Shown one piece after another: positions 56,169 through 64,000 of a stretch of 64,000 nucleotides of DNA. The notes below the pieces were generated by a model, which saw only the letters and a program-made list of their open reading frames with translations, was not told where the DNA came from and made no database searches. The first letter of the stretch is position 1. Each line of letters starts with the position of its first letter. The position numbers were made by a program, and so were the translations under genes. Source of the DNA: Burkholderiaceae bacterium (GTDB taxonomy: Bacteria > Pseudomonadota > Gammaproteobacteria > Burkholderiales > Burkholderiaceae_C); NCBI GenBank assembly GCA_024235895.1, contig JACKLM010000005.1, positions 124,001 through 188,000 on the forward strand. Reading direction: 5' to 3'.

Positions 56169-57272
56169 TCAGTCGAAGACCGGCGTCTCGACGCCGAGCA
56201 CCTTGTGCAGCTTCGGGCTGGTCGTCGTGTACTGCAGCAGCACGCGCTTGTCGGGGAAGACGTGGCGGCTGGCGCCGAAGGCGGCGAGCGCCGCCTCGTG
56301 GAAGCCCGACAGGATCAGCTTCTTCTTGCCCGGGTAGGTGTTGATGTCGCCGACGGCGAAGATGCCCGGGATGCTGGTCTCGAACTTCTCGGTGTCGACG
56401 ACGATCTGCTTGCGCTCCAGCGCCAGCCCCCAGTCGGCGATCGGCCCGAGCTTGGGGCTGAGGCCGAAGAAGACCAGCAGCATGTCCAGCGGGACGACGC
56501 GCGTCACGCCGTCGCCACCGGTGACCTTGACCGCCTGCAGCCGGCCGTCGGCCGACTCCTGGATCGCCGTCACCTGGCCGACCATGAACTGCATCTCGTA
56601 GGCATCGCACAGCTCCTTCATCTTCGCGACACTCGCCGGCGCGGCCTTGAAGCCGTCGCGCCGGTGCACGAGGATGACGCTGGCGGCCTTGTTCGGGCCC
56701 TCCTGGACGAAGTTGAGCGTCCAGTCCAGCGCCGAGTCGCCGCCGCCGACGATGACGAGTTCCTTGCCCGCGAACTGCGCCGGGTTCTTCACCCGGTAGA
56801 AGACCTGCGTGCCCTCGTGGCGCTCGATGCCGTCGACCTTGAGCGTGCGCGGCTGAAACGAGCCGACGCCGCCGGCGATGAAGATCGTTCGCGCGACGAA
56901 GCGCGTGCCGCGCGTGGTCTGGACGTCGAAGCGGCCGTCGTCGCGCCGGGCGACGACGCTGACCTCCTGCCCGAAGTGGAAGCTCGCGCCGAAGGGCTCG
57001 ATCTGCTTGAGCAGGTTGTCGGTCAGTTCCTTGCCGGTGCACATCGGCACCGCCGGGATGTCGTAGATCGGCTTGTCCGGGTACAGCTCGATGCACTGCC
57101 CGCCCGGGTAGGCGAGCGAGTCGATGACGTGGGCCTTGATCTCGAGCAGCCCGAGCTCGAAGACCTGGAACAGCCCGACCGGGCCGGCGCCGACGATGAC
57201 GGCGTCGGTCTCGATCGGCCCGTCGTGGCGGCGCGCGGCCTCGGCGATCGCGGGGGTGGGTTGCGGTTCCAT
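56169..57272 (-). CDS. Ferredoxin--NADP+ reductase (thioredoxin-reductase-like type)
   Basis: FAD/NADPH oxidoreductase, 367 aa. FAD motif AVIVGAGPVGLFQVFELGLL, PGGQCIELYPDKPIYDIPA, NADPH-binding ELVIVGGGDSALDWTLNF, and C-terminal FAD motif GIFAVGDINTYPGKKKLIL. Lacks the CxxC of thioredoxin reductases, which marks the FNR-like branch. Encoded 46 bp downstream of the ferredoxin gene on the same strand, so the two likely form an electron-transfer pair, perhaps supplying the sulfite reductase nearby. Confidence 0.92.
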   Translation of the reverse strand: MEPQPTPAIAEAARRHDGPIETDAVIVGAGPVGLFQVFELGLLEIKAHVIDSLAYPGGQCIELYPDKPIYDIPAVPMCTGKELTDNLLKQIEPFGASFHFGQEVSVVARRDDGRFDVQTTRGTRFVARTIFIAGGVGSFQPRTLKVDGIERHEGTQVFYRVKNPAQFAGKELVIVGGGDSALDWTLNFVQEGPNKAASVILVHRRDGFKAAPASVAKMKELCDAYEMQFMVGQVTAIQESADGRLQAVKVTGGDGVTRVVPLDMLLVFFGLSPKLGPIADWGLALERKQIVVDTEKFETSIPGIFAVGDINTYPGKKKLILSGFHEAALAAFGASRHVFPDKRVLLQYTTTSPKLHKVLGVETPVFD

Positions 57273-57318
57273 CGTGATGTCGTTCGCGGCGGCCGCGCCG
57301 CGGCCTGCCGTCGATGGC

Positions 57319-57642
57319 TCAGCGGATCAGCTCGCCGAGCTTGCCCTTGCGGTCCTTCCAGTCGTCGGCGTCGGCCAGCGCCCCCTTGCGCTTGGTGATG
57401 CTCGGCCACTTGCGCGCCAGCTCGGCGTTGAGCTTGATGAAGGCGAGCTGCTCGGCCGGCACGTCCTCCTCGGGCAGGATCGCGTTGACCGGGCACTCGG
57501 GGATGCACACCGCGCAGTCGATGCACTCGTCGGGGTCGATGACGAGGAAGTTCGGCCCCTCGCGGAAGCAGTCCACCGGGCAGACGTCGACGCAGTCGGT
57601 GTACTTGCAGCGGATGCAGGATTCGAGGACGACGTGGGTCAT
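57319..57642 (-). CDS. fdxA: 7Fe ferredoxin (FdxA type)
   Basis: 107 aa with [3Fe-4S] and [4Fe-4S] sites: CIRCKYTDCVDVCPVDCF and CIDCAVCIPECPVNAI, followed by the C-terminal extension typical of FdxA (KWPSITKRKGALADADDW). Lies ahead of its likely reductase and next to assimilatory sulfite reduction genes. Confidence 0.95.
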   Translation of the reverse strand: MTHVVLESCIRCKYTDCVDVCPVDCFREGPNFLVIDPDECIDCAVCIPECPVNAILPEEDVPAEQLAFIKLNAELARKWPSITKRKGALADADDWKDRKGKLGELIR

Positions 57643-57734
57643 GGGAGGCTGCGGATGACGGGGGGATCGGCGCGTTCACGATCGTGGGCGGCGCCGGCTC
57701 GCGCCGCCTGCGGCGGCCGAAAGCGCCAGGGATT

Positions 57735-58628
57735 CTACGCGGGGGCTACCGGCGCCTCGCCGCGAGCCAACGGCGCCAGCGCGGGCATGCGCGGCCGTGA
57801 CAGCGCGGCCGCCTGCAGCACGGGCTGCGGCGCGACCGGGGCCGCGCCGGCGCCCACGGTGACCACCGTCGGCCGTCCGCCGTGCAGCTCGGCGGCGTCG
57901 GCCAGCGCGTCCAGCCGGTGCACGCTCGTGCGCGCGTCGGCGCTGCCCGCGTTCGAGACGACCACCACCGGGGACTGCGCCGGCCAGCCGGCGGCACGCA
58001 GCCGTCCGCCGAGCTGGGCGAGCCGGCGCCCGGCCATGTAGCAGACCTCGGTGTCGGCGCGTCGCCCGGCCGGCAGCATGCCTTCGGCGCCGACCGCCGT
58101 CACCAGCGCGACGCTACGCCCGCGGCCGCGCCGCGTCAGCGGGCGGCGGGCCTCGGCGGCGGCGGCGCACGCGGCGGTGACGCCGGGGACGACCTCGGTC
58201 TCGATGCCGTGTGCGGCGACCGCGGCGAGTTCCTCCTCCAGGCGGCCGAAGAGGCTCGGGTCGCCGCCCTTGAGCCGAACGACGACGCGATGCCGCCGCG
58301 CAAAGTGCACCAGCAGCGCATCGATCGTCGCCTGCGCGGTCGCGCGACCGTAGCCGCGCTTGCCGACGTCGATCCAGCGCGCCTGCGGGGCCAGCGCGAG
58401 CAGCGCCGGGTCGGCCAGCGCGTCGACGAGCACGACCTCGGCGCGCGCGAGCCAGCGCGCGCCGCGCAAGGTGATCAGGTCCGCGCTGCCGGGACCGGCG
58501 CCGACGAAGACGACACGACCGCTGCACGCCGGGCTGCGGTCGCCGGGAGGGGGCGCCCGATGCGCGGCCTCTCGCTCGTGCCGGCCGTCCGCACCGGCGT
58601 CATCGCGCGGGTCCCGGCGCGGACTCAT
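57735..58628 (-). CDS. cobA: Uroporphyrinogen-III C-methyltransferase
   Basis: SAM-dependent methylase making precorrin-2, the precursor of siroheme used by sulfite reductase. About 297 aa from ATG 58628, which overlaps the cysH stop by four bases. GAGPGSADLITLRGARWLAR and VVRLKGGDPSLFGRLEEEL are diagnostic. No CysG oxidase/chelatase part is fused, so another enzyme completes siroheme. An open frame continues upstream to 58739 without family similarity. Confidence 0.93.
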   Translation of the reverse strand: MSPRRDPRDDAGADGRHEREAAHRAPPPGDRSPACSGRVVFVGAGPGSADLITLRGARWLARAEVVLVDALADPALLALAPQARWIDVGKRGYGRATAQATIDALLVHFARRHRVVVRLKGGDPSLFGRLEEELAAVAAHGIETEVVPGVTAACAAAAEARRPLTRRGRGRSVALVTAVGAEGMLPAGRRADTEVCYMAGRRLAQLGGRLRAAGWPAQSPVVVVSNAGSADARTSVHRLDALADAAELHGGRPTVVTVGAGAAPVAPQPVLQAAALSRPRMPALAPLARGEAPVAPA

Positions 58629-59407
58629 GCCGTCGTCCAGGCCGCTCGCAGGTGCAGCCCGCACTCCTTGGCCTCGCCCTGCTCCCACCACCAGCGCCCG
58701 GCGCGCGCGTCTTCGCCGGCGGCCACCGCGCGCGTGCACGGCGCGCAGCCGATGCTCGGGTAGCCGTGGTCGTGCAGCGGGTTGGTCGGCGGGTCGTGGC
58801 GGCGCACGTATTCCCAGACGTCCGCCTCGCTCCAGTCGGCCAGCGGGCAGAATTTCTCGCGGCCGTCGTCCTGCAGCGCGAAGAACGGCACCTCGCTGCG
58901 CGTCGCCCCCTGTTCGCGCCGCAGCCCGCTGACCCAGGCGCTGCGGCCGGCGAGCAGGCGCTGCATCGGCTCGAGCTTGCGCAGCGCGCAGCAGGCGCGG
59001 CGCAGCTCGACGCTCGTGCGCATCGCGTGTGCGCCGTGGCGGCCGAGGAACTGCAACACCGCCTCGGCCTGCGGACGAAAGACCTCGACCTCGATCCCGT
59101 AGCGCGCGGGAATTCGGTCGATCAGCGCCAGCGTCTCGGCGTGCAGCGCCCCGGTGTCGATCGTCGCCACCGCGACCGGAAGCTGCAGCCGCGCGAGCAT
59201 GTCGGTCAGCACCATGCCCTCGACGCCCAGGCTCGTGACCTGGACGATGCGGCCGGCGTGGTCATCGGCCGCCTCGCGCAGCAGGGCCTCCGCGTGCGCG
59301 ACGCGGGCGTCGAAGCCGCGCGTGCGGCGCGCCAGCCGCTGCATGGCGGTCTGCGCGGCCGCCGCTGCGGCGGCCCGCGCGGGGGACTCCAGCGTGGCCT
59401 CAGGCAT
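58625..59407 (-). CDS. cysH: Adenylyl-sulfate (APS) reductase, assimilatory
   Basis: 260 aa. PP-loop-type fold with VTSLGVEGMVLTDML and TIDTGALHAETL. The two cysteine pairs RRACCALRKLEP and IGCAPCTRAV bind a [4Fe-4S] cluster, which marks the APS-reducing rather than the PAPS-reducing form. Produces sulfite for the sulfite reductase encoded just upstream. Start overlaps the DUF934 gene end by eight bases. Confidence 0.93.
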   Translation of the reverse strand: MPEATLESPARAAAAAAAQTAMQRLARRTRGFDARVAHAEALLREAADDHAGRIVQVTSLGVEGMVLTDMLARLQLPVAVATIDTGALHAETLALIDRIPARYGIEVEVFRPQAEAVLQFLGRHGAHAMRTSVELRRACCALRKLEPMQRLLAGRSAWVSGLRREQGATRSEVPFFALQDDGREKFCPLADWSEADVWEYVRRHDPPTNPLHDHGYPSIGCAPCTRAVAAGEDARAGRWWWEQGEAKECGLHLRAAWTTA

Positions 59408-59765
59408 GGGGCCTCCGGTCGGCGCTGGGGCCGCGGGTCTCGGGCCACGGGAAGTAGCCGAGCGCGCGCTCGGCGGCCTCGGCGGTCTGCCCGGGCAGCA
59501 ACTGCGCGGCGTCGAAACCGCAGCGGCGTAGCAGCGGCAGCATGTCGACGATGACCTCGCCGGTGGCGACGATCCAGCCGGCGTAGCGCAAGCGCCCGCG
59601 CAGCACGACCGCCTGCGAATAGGCGCGGCCGTCGCTGCACCTGGGGAAGGCGAGGGCGACCGCGGCGGCGTCGCGCAGCGCGTCGTGCTGCTGCGCGAGG
59701 TCGATGTCGTTGGGCAGCACCAGGGTGCCGGCGGGAAGCGCGTCGTCGGGGGCGATCAGTCGCAT
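59400..59765 (-). CDS. DUF934 protein of the sulfate-assimilation operon
   Basis: 121 aa. The DUF934 core GRAYSQAVVLRGRLRYAGWI and LLRRCGFDAAQL is clear. This family is nearly always encoded between sulfite reductase and APS reductase genes in proteobacteria. It is thought to be an accessory of sulfite reduction, mechanism unknown. Confidence 0.87.
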   Translation of the reverse strand: MRLIAPDDALPAGTLVLPNDIDLAQQHDALRDAAAVALAFPRCSDGRAYSQAVVLRGRLRYAGWIVATGEVIVDMLPLLRRCGFDAAQLLPGQTAEAAERALGYFPWPETRGPSADRRPHA

Positions 59766-59872
59766 CGTGGGCTCCGGGGCGGGGCAGAGGCTGTGCGGGC
59801 AGCGGTGAGCGGTGGCGGGTGCGGGTGATGCTGCGGATGCATGCCCGGTCGTGGCGGGCGTCGCAGGAGGTG

Positions 59873-61675
59873 TCAGCCGGCTTCGGCGGGCAGCGTGGCG
59901 GCGTGCCGCCGGACGGCATCGGTCGCGGCGCGCCAGGGGGCCGGGCCGATTCGGTCGACCGTCTGGGCGAATCGCTCGCCGTCGTGGCGCTCCCGCCGGT
60001 AGACGGCGACCAGTGCCTCGACGACGTCGGGCAGCTCCTCGGCCGCGAACGCCGGGCCGATCACGCGCCCCGGCCGCGCGGCGGCGCCGCGCGCGCTGCC
60101 GTCGGCGCCACCGAGCGTGACCTGGTAACACTCGCGGCCGTCCTTGTCGACGCCGAGGATGCCGATGTGGCCGCTGTGGTGGTGGCCGCAGCTGTTCATG
60201 CAGCCGCTGAAGTGCAGGTCGACGTCGCCGAGGTCGAACAGCTCGTCGAGGTCGTCGAAGCGGTCGCGCACCGCCGCCGCGATGCCGGTCGTCCGCGCGT
60301 TGGCCAGCGCGCACAGGTCGCCGCCGGGGCAGACGATCATGTCGGTCAGCAGCCCGACGTTGGGGGTGGCGAATCCGGCGGCGCGTGCCGCTGCCCAGAG
60401 CCCGGGAAGGTCCTGCTGGCGTACCCAGGGCAGCAGCAGGTTCTGCGTGTGCGACACACGCAGCTCGCCGTGGCTGAAGTGGTCGGCCAGGTCCGCCGCC
60501 GCCTCCATCTGCGCCGCGGTGACGTCGCCTGGCGCCTGCCCCGCCCGCTTGAGCGACAGCGTCGCCGCGCGGTAGCCGGCGAGCCGGTGCGGATGCACGT
60601 TGCGCTCGAGCCAACGCAGGTAGGCCGGTGGCAGATCGTCGCGCAGCGAAGCGGCAAGAGCCGGGTCGGCGGCGGCGGGATGCGGGCCGGCCGCGGCCGT
60701 GGCGGCCGTTTCGGCACTCGCCGGCGGCGCGGCATGCGCCGCGGCCGCCACCCCGGGCGGCGGCCCGAAGCCGGTCTGCAAGCGCTCCAGCTCGCCTGCG
60801 GGCAGCTCGGGGGCGCCTTCGGCGACGAGGCGTTCGTACTCCTCCCGCACCGCGGCGGCGAAGCGCTCGCCCTCGGCCTTGACCAGGATCTTGATGCGCG
60901 ACTTGAACGCGTGGTCGCGCCGGCCGTGCAGGTTGTAGATGCGGACGATCGCCTCGACGAAGACCAGGATCCGCGCCCAGGGGACGAAGTCCGCGATCTC
61001 GACCGCGACCATCGGCGTGCGCCCCATGCCGCCGCCGACGAGGACGCGGAAGCCGACCGCGCCCGAGGCGTCGCGCCGCAGTTGCAGCCCGACATCGTGC
61101 CAGGCGGTGGCGGCGCGGTCCTCGCGCGCGCCGCTGATGGCGATCTTGAACTTGCGCGGCAGGAAGGCGAACTCGGGATGCAGCGTGCTCCAGCGCCTGA
61201 TGAGCTCGCAGTACGGGCGCGGGTCGGCGATCTGGTCGGGTGCGATCCCGGCCAGCGCATCGGTCGTGATGTTGCGGATGCAGTTGCCGCTGGTCTGGAT
61301 GCCATGCAGCCCGGCGTCGGCCAGCCGGTCCATCACGTCGGCCGCGCGCGCGAGCGGGATCCAGTTGAACTGCAGGTTGTGCCGGGTCGTGAAATGGCCG
61401 AAGCCGCCGCGCTCGGTCGGCAGGCCGGCTTCCTGGCGGTCGAAGTCGCGCGCGATGCCGGCCAGCGCGCGCAGCTGCGCGCTCGTGATCACGCCGTAGG
61501 GCACGGCCACGCGCAGCATCGGCGCGTGGCGCTGGATGTACCAGCCGTTCTGCAGGCGCAGCGGTCGGAACTGGTCGTCGCTCAGCTCGCCGCGCTGCCA
61601 GCGCTCGAGCTGGTCGCGAAACTGCGCGGCGCGGCGGTGCAGCAGATCGCAGTCGAACTCGTCTCGGGGGGCCAT
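59873..61675 (-). CDS. cysI: Sulfite reductase hemoprotein (nitrite/sulfite reductase family)
   Basis: 600 aa siroheme/[4Fe-4S] enzyme reducing sulfite to sulfide. Two ferredoxin-like repeats are visible: RGGFGHFTTRHNLQFNWIPL with QTSGNCIRNITTD, and later RVSHTQNLLLPWV. The cluster/siroheme cysteines occur in VCPGGDLCALANA and GCMNSCGHHHSGHIG. An Ala/Pro-rich insert at about 300-340 separates the halves. No flavoprotein partner (cysJ) is near, so electrons may come from the neighbouring ferredoxin/FNR pair. Nitrite as substrate is possible, but cysH, DUF934 and cobA favour sulfite. Confidence 0.92.
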   Translation of the reverse strand: MAPRDEFDCDLLHRRAAQFRDQLERWQRGELSDDQFRPLRLQNGWYIQRHAPMLRVAVPYGVITSAQLRALAGIARDFDRQEAGLPTERGGFGHFTTRHNLQFNWIPLARAADVMDRLADAGLHGIQTSGNCIRNITTDALAGIAPDQIADPRPYCELIRRWSTLHPEFAFLPRKFKIAISGAREDRAATAWHDVGLQLRRDASGAVGFRVLVGGGMGRTPMVAVEIADFVPWARILVFVEAIVRIYNLHGRRDHAFKSRIKILVKAEGERFAAAVREEYERLVAEGAPELPAGELERLQTGFGPPPGVAAAAHAAPPASAETAATAAAGPHPAAADPALAASLRDDLPPAYLRWLERNVHPHRLAGYRAATLSLKRAGQAPGDVTAAQMEAAADLADHFSHGELRVSHTQNLLLPWVRQQDLPGLWAAARAAGFATPNVGLLTDMIVCPGGDLCALANARTTGIAAAVRDRFDDLDELFDLGDVDLHFSGCMNSCGHHHSGHIGILGVDKDGRECYQVTLGGADGSARGAAARPGRVIGPAFAAEELPDVVEALVAVYRRERHDGERFAQTVDRIGPAPWRAATDAVRRHAATLPAEAG

Positions 61676-61723
61676 GGGGCGTTGTCCGGCATCTCGGGCC
61701 CGGCAGCGCGGGCGATGGGACGC

Positions 61724-61752
61724 ACTCTAGACAGCGCACTTGACAATGTGAA
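61724..61752 (-). promoter_or_regulatory. Sigma70-type promoter of the cysI-cysH-cobA operon
   Basis: Minus-strand TTCACA, 17-bp spacer, TAGAGT, about 50 bp ahead of the cysI start. Confidence 0.55.
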
Positions 61753-61768
61753 CGACTGATTTCTTACT

Positions 61769-61793
61769 CGCATATGTCGAAATTGCATATGCG
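61769..61793. promoter_or_regulatory. Inverted repeat upstream of the cys promoter, candidate activator site
   Basis: CGCATATG and CATATGCG separated by 9 bp, centred about 30 bp upstream of the -35 box of cysI. Position and symmetry suit an upstream-binding LysR-type activator such as CysB. The regulator is inferred. Confidence 0.5.
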
Positions 61794-61814
61794 TGGCTGG
61801 CGAACGCCAGAATG

Positions 61815-61843
61815 GCTTCGGCCCGGCAGAGCCGGGCCGAAGC
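61815..61843. terminator. Strong GC hairpin between the phasin and cysI genes
   Basis: 13-bp perfect arms (GCTTCGGCCCGGC and its complement) with loop AGA, 135 bp beyond the phasin stop. No T-tract, so termination is suggested by stability and place only. Confidence 0.45.
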
Positions 61844-61978
61844 GATCGATCGAGGGGTCGTGGCGGGCGCCAAGCGGCGTCGGTCCGGTCTGGTCCCGAC
61901 ACCTCGCCCGCTAGCCAGTCGAGCGAGTCGGCGCAGCGGGCGCCGCGCGCGGCGGCTCCGCCTCCCGCATCGCGCCGA

Positions 61979-62536
61979 TCAGGCCGCGCGACGCGACTTC
62001 GCCGTCGGCTGGACGGCCTTGACCGCGTTGCTGGTCACGGCCTGGAAGTTGGCCTCGGCAACCTCGGCAGCCTGCTTGGTCGCCTTCTGCACGCTCTCGA
62101 AGGCGTTGTTGGCCGCGGCCATCGCCGACTTGACCAGCGCGACGGCATTCTCGGTGCCGGCCGGCGCATTCTTCACCGCGGTGTCGACCACGGCGTAGGC
62201 CTTGCCTTGAAGGTCGGCGAACTGCGCTTCCGTCAGTTTGGCCAGCTCGGCGTTGGTGCCGGCGGTGATCTCGTAGACGTGGCGGCTGTAGGCCATCGCC
62301 TTGTCGGCCGCCGGTTGCAGCAGCGAGGCCTGCAGCGCCAGCAGTTCCTGCGCGTCCTTGGCCTGCAGCGCGGCCTGGGTGTTGTCGGCGGCTTCGCTCA
62401 GCATGGTGCGGGCGGCCTGCATGTTCAGCTCGACCAGCTTCTCGACGCCTTCGAACACCTTGTTCGTCATGCCGAACAGGGTTTCGACGTTGGCGCGCTG
62501 GGCGGCGATCACTTGCTCTTGGGTGAAGGGGGTCAT
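61979..62536 (-). CDS. phaP: Phasin family protein (PHB granule-associated)
   Basis: 185 aa from ATG 62536. All-helical amphipathic protein with the phasin opening MTPFTQEQVIAAQRANVETL and an Ala-rich C-terminal half (NAVALVKSAMAAANNAFESV). Coats polyhydroxybutyrate granules. The upstream region holds a promoter flanked by two copies of a symmetric operator, consistent with granule-responsive repression. Confidence 0.92.
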   Translation of the reverse strand: MTPFTQEQVIAAQRANVETLFGMTNKVFEGVEKLVELNMQAARTMLSEAADNTQAALQAKDAQELLALQASLLQPAADKAMAYSRHVYEITAGTNAELAKLTEAQFADLQGKAYAVVDTAVKNAPAGTENAVALVKSAMAAANNAFESVQKATKQAAEVAEANFQAVTSNAVKAVQPTAKSRRAA

Positions 62537-62593
62537 GGGAGGCTCCGTTTCGGTCGGGGGAAGGGGATGGATTCGATCTTGGCTGCCACAGCG

Positions 62594-62610
62594 TTTGCTG
62601 CACTGCAACA
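62594..62610. promoter_or_regulatory. Phasin operator 1 (PhaR-like site candidate)
   Basis: TTTGCTGCACTGCAACA, just downstream of the -10 box. It is a near-identical copy of the site at 62653. The dyad TTGC/GCAA and placement fit a repressor such as PhaR. Confidence 0.5.
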
Positions 62611-62618
62611 TGGTTCGA

Positions 62619-62646
62619 AGTATAGGGCTCCCGGATCGGCTTGCAA
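62619..62646 (-). promoter_or_regulatory. Phasin promoter
   Basis: Minus-strand TTGCAA, 16-bp spacer, TATACT. It is bracketed by the two operator copies. Confidence 0.6.
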
Positions 62647-62652
62647 GCCCTT

Positions 62653-62669
62653 TTTGCTGCGGCGCAACA
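62653..62669. promoter_or_regulatory. Phasin operator 2 (PhaR-like site candidate)
   Basis: TTTGCTGCGGCGCAACA, same orientation as operator 1, 59 bp from it and just upstream of the -35 box. The remaining part of the 319-bp gap 62537-62855 holds no gene that I can support. Confidence 0.5.
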
Positions 62670-62855
62670 AATTAGAGAGCGTCATCGAGGGGTCACGGTC
62701 CCTGGGTCCCGGCAGACAGCGCCGCGACGACGCCGGCCTCGCGCGACGGTGCGCGACGGTGCGCGAGACGCGGACCCTGGAGCGCGTCGCCTCAGCAAGG
62801 GGTTGCGACGGCGGCCATACCCGCGCATCGGGTGCCGCGCCGACAATCGCGTCCG

Positions 62856-63851
62856 ATGCAGGCCTTCCACAGCGATCACTTCGTGCTCCCGCTGCCGGCG
62901 GGGCATCGCTTCCCGATGCCCAAGTACCGCTTGCTGCGCGACGCGGTGGCGCGCGAATTGCCGCAGCTGCGCGTGTGCGAGGCGCCAGCGGCCAGCGACG
63001 GCGAGCTCGCGCTGGCGCACACGCCGGGCTGGATCCAGGCGGTCGCCGAGGGCCTGCTGACGCCGGCGCAGCAGCGCGAGATCGGCTTCCCGTGGTCGCC
63101 CCGGATGGCCGAGCGCGCACGGCGCTCGGTCGGCGCGACGATCGCGGCGGCGCGCGCGGCGCTCGCCGAAGGGGTGGCGGCCAATCTGGCCGGCGGCACC
63201 CACCACGCCTACGCCGACCATGGTGCCGGCTGGTGCGTCTTCAACGACACCGCGGTCGCGGCGCGCCTGATGCAGGCCGAGTGGCACCGCCGCAGGCACA
63301 GCCTGCTGCGCGTGGTCGTGATCGACCTGGACGTGCACCAGGGCAACGGCACGGCGGCGATCTTCGCCGACGACCCGACGGTCTTCACTCTGTCGCTGCA
63401 CGGCGAACGCAACTACCCGGTGCGCAAGGAGGCGGGCGACCTCGACGTCGCGCTGCCCGACGGCTGCGGCGACGAAGCCTACCTGGCCGCGCTCGACGAC
63501 GCGCTGGGGCGGCTGTGGTCGCGCCACGCCGCGGCGCCGCCGGGCCTCGCGTTCTACCTCGCCGGTGCCGACCCGCACGAGGACGACCGGCTCGGCCGAC
63601 TGAAGCTGAGCGCGGCCGGGTTGGTCGAGCGCGACCGTCGGGTCTTCGGCGCGTTGCGCGATCGCGGCATCCCGGTGGCCGTCAGCATGGCCGGCGGCTA
63701 CGGGCGCGAGGTCGCGACGACGGTGGCGATCCACGCGCGCACGCTGGCGCAGGCGCTGGCGAGCTGGCATCGATGGCAGGGCCTGCCGGCGCCTCCACCC
63801 GCGCCCGACATGCCGCGCGGCGTCGCGCCGGTGAAACAATCGGTGCGATGA
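62856..63851 (+). CDS. Histone deacetylase superfamily protein (acetoin-utilisation/APAH-like)
   Basis: 331 aa zinc amidohydrolase of the HDAC/AcuC/APAH fold. ATG 62856 gives MQAFHSDHFVLPLPAGHRFP. Active-site features are GGTHHAYADHGAGWCVFND (His pair), VVVIDLDVHQGNGT (Asp/His zinc ligands) and YLAGADPHEDDRLG (third Asp ligand). The substrate may be an acetylated polyamine, acetoin-type compound or protein, and sequence does not decide. It is followed by a coupled nitroreductase gene. Confidence 0.88.
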   Translation: MQAFHSDHFVLPLPAGHRFPMPKYRLLRDAVARELPQLRVCEAPAASDGELALAHTPGWIQAVAEGLLTPAQQREIGFPWSPRMAERARRSVGATIAAARAALAEGVAANLAGGTHHAYADHGAGWCVFNDTAVAARLMQAEWHRRRHSLLRVVVIDLDVHQGNGTAAIFADDPTVFTLSLHGERNYPVRKEAGDLDVALPDGCGDEAYLAALDDALGRLWSRHAAAPPGLAFYLAGADPHEDDRLGRLKLSAAGLVERDRRVFGALRDRGIPVAVSMAGGYGREVATTVAIHARTLAQALASWHRWQGLPAPPPAPDMPRGVAPVKQSVR

Positions 63852-64000
63852 GCACGATCCCCTCCCCCGAAGCCACGGCCGCGGTCGACGCCGCGATCGC
63901 CTCGCGCCGCGCCGTGCGCGCTTTCCTGCCGATACCGGTGGCGCGCGAGACCGTCGAGGCAATCCTGCGCGTGGCCTCGCGTGCGCCCTCGGGCAGCAAC
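63848..64000 (+). CDS. Nitroreductase family protein (5' part, runs off the window)
   Basis: 51 codons visible from ATG 63848, which overlaps the stop of the HDAC-like gene (ATGA). The N-terminal AVDAAIASRRAVRAFLPIPV and AILRVASRAPSGSN are the FMN-binding opening of nitroreductases (RRSxRxF and ARxAPSxxN patterns). The rest lies beyond the right edge. Confidence 0.85.
   Translation, partial: MSTIPSPEATAAVDAAIASRRAVRAFLPIPVARETVEAILRVASRAPSGSN

Overview
This is a very GC-rich, gene-dense window with a layout typical of a Burkholderiales betaproteobacterium. The conserved blocks leuC-leuD-leuB-asd-fimV-truA-trpF-trpB-trpA-accD-folC-SPOR-cvpA-purF-metZ, a phasin, an entericidin and an NAD-independent fdh locus all point that way. 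Genus cannot be settled from the sequence. No prophage, IS element or CRISPR array was seen.

Layout. 0-4.5 kb: a selenium block, with a PhnD-like (putative selenate) binding protein on the minus strand, divergent from egtD, a DUF167 gene, senB and senC/selD. 4.5-8.7 kb: an RND efflux adaptor and pump. 9-17.5 kb: a GntR regulator divergent from a propionyl-CoA/methylmalonyl-CoA block (mutase, MeaB, PccB, PccA, VOC protein). 18-21 kb: envelope and hydrolase genes. 21-39 kb: leucine, threonine/methionine, tryptophan, fatty-acid, folate and purine genes. 39-42 kb: gltX, three tRNAs, a terminator and mrp. 42.4-56 kb: a formate dehydrogenase locus with mobA, a TorD chaperone, a polyferredoxin, DUF3305/3306 genes, selC, selB, a small Tat protein, fdhA, fdhB, a lipoprotein, fdhC and fdhD. 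56-61.7 kb: ferredoxin reductase, ferredoxin and assimilatory sulfate reduction (cobA, cysH, DUF934, cysI). 62-64 kb: a phasin with a paired operator, a histone-deacetylase-family protein and the start of a nitroreductase.

The most striking system is in the fdh locus. The selC-type tRNA lying directly behind selB has the canonical tRNA-Sec fold (long acceptor branch, long variable arm, G73), but its anticodon is GCA instead of UCA. In fdhA the catalytic position normally occupied by UGA/Sec is a UGC codon. UGC is the exact Watson-Crick partner of that anticodon. It is followed by a bacterial-SECIS-like hairpin whose GGU loop starts 18 nt after the codon, the same spacing as in Escherichia coli fdhF. 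The simplest reading is that a sense (cysteine) codon is recoded to selenocysteine at this one site by SelB, with senC/selD as a possible selenophosphate source. selA is not in the window. The same selenophosphate would feed the selenoneine pathway (egtD, senB, senC), whose last enzyme SenA is also not in the window.
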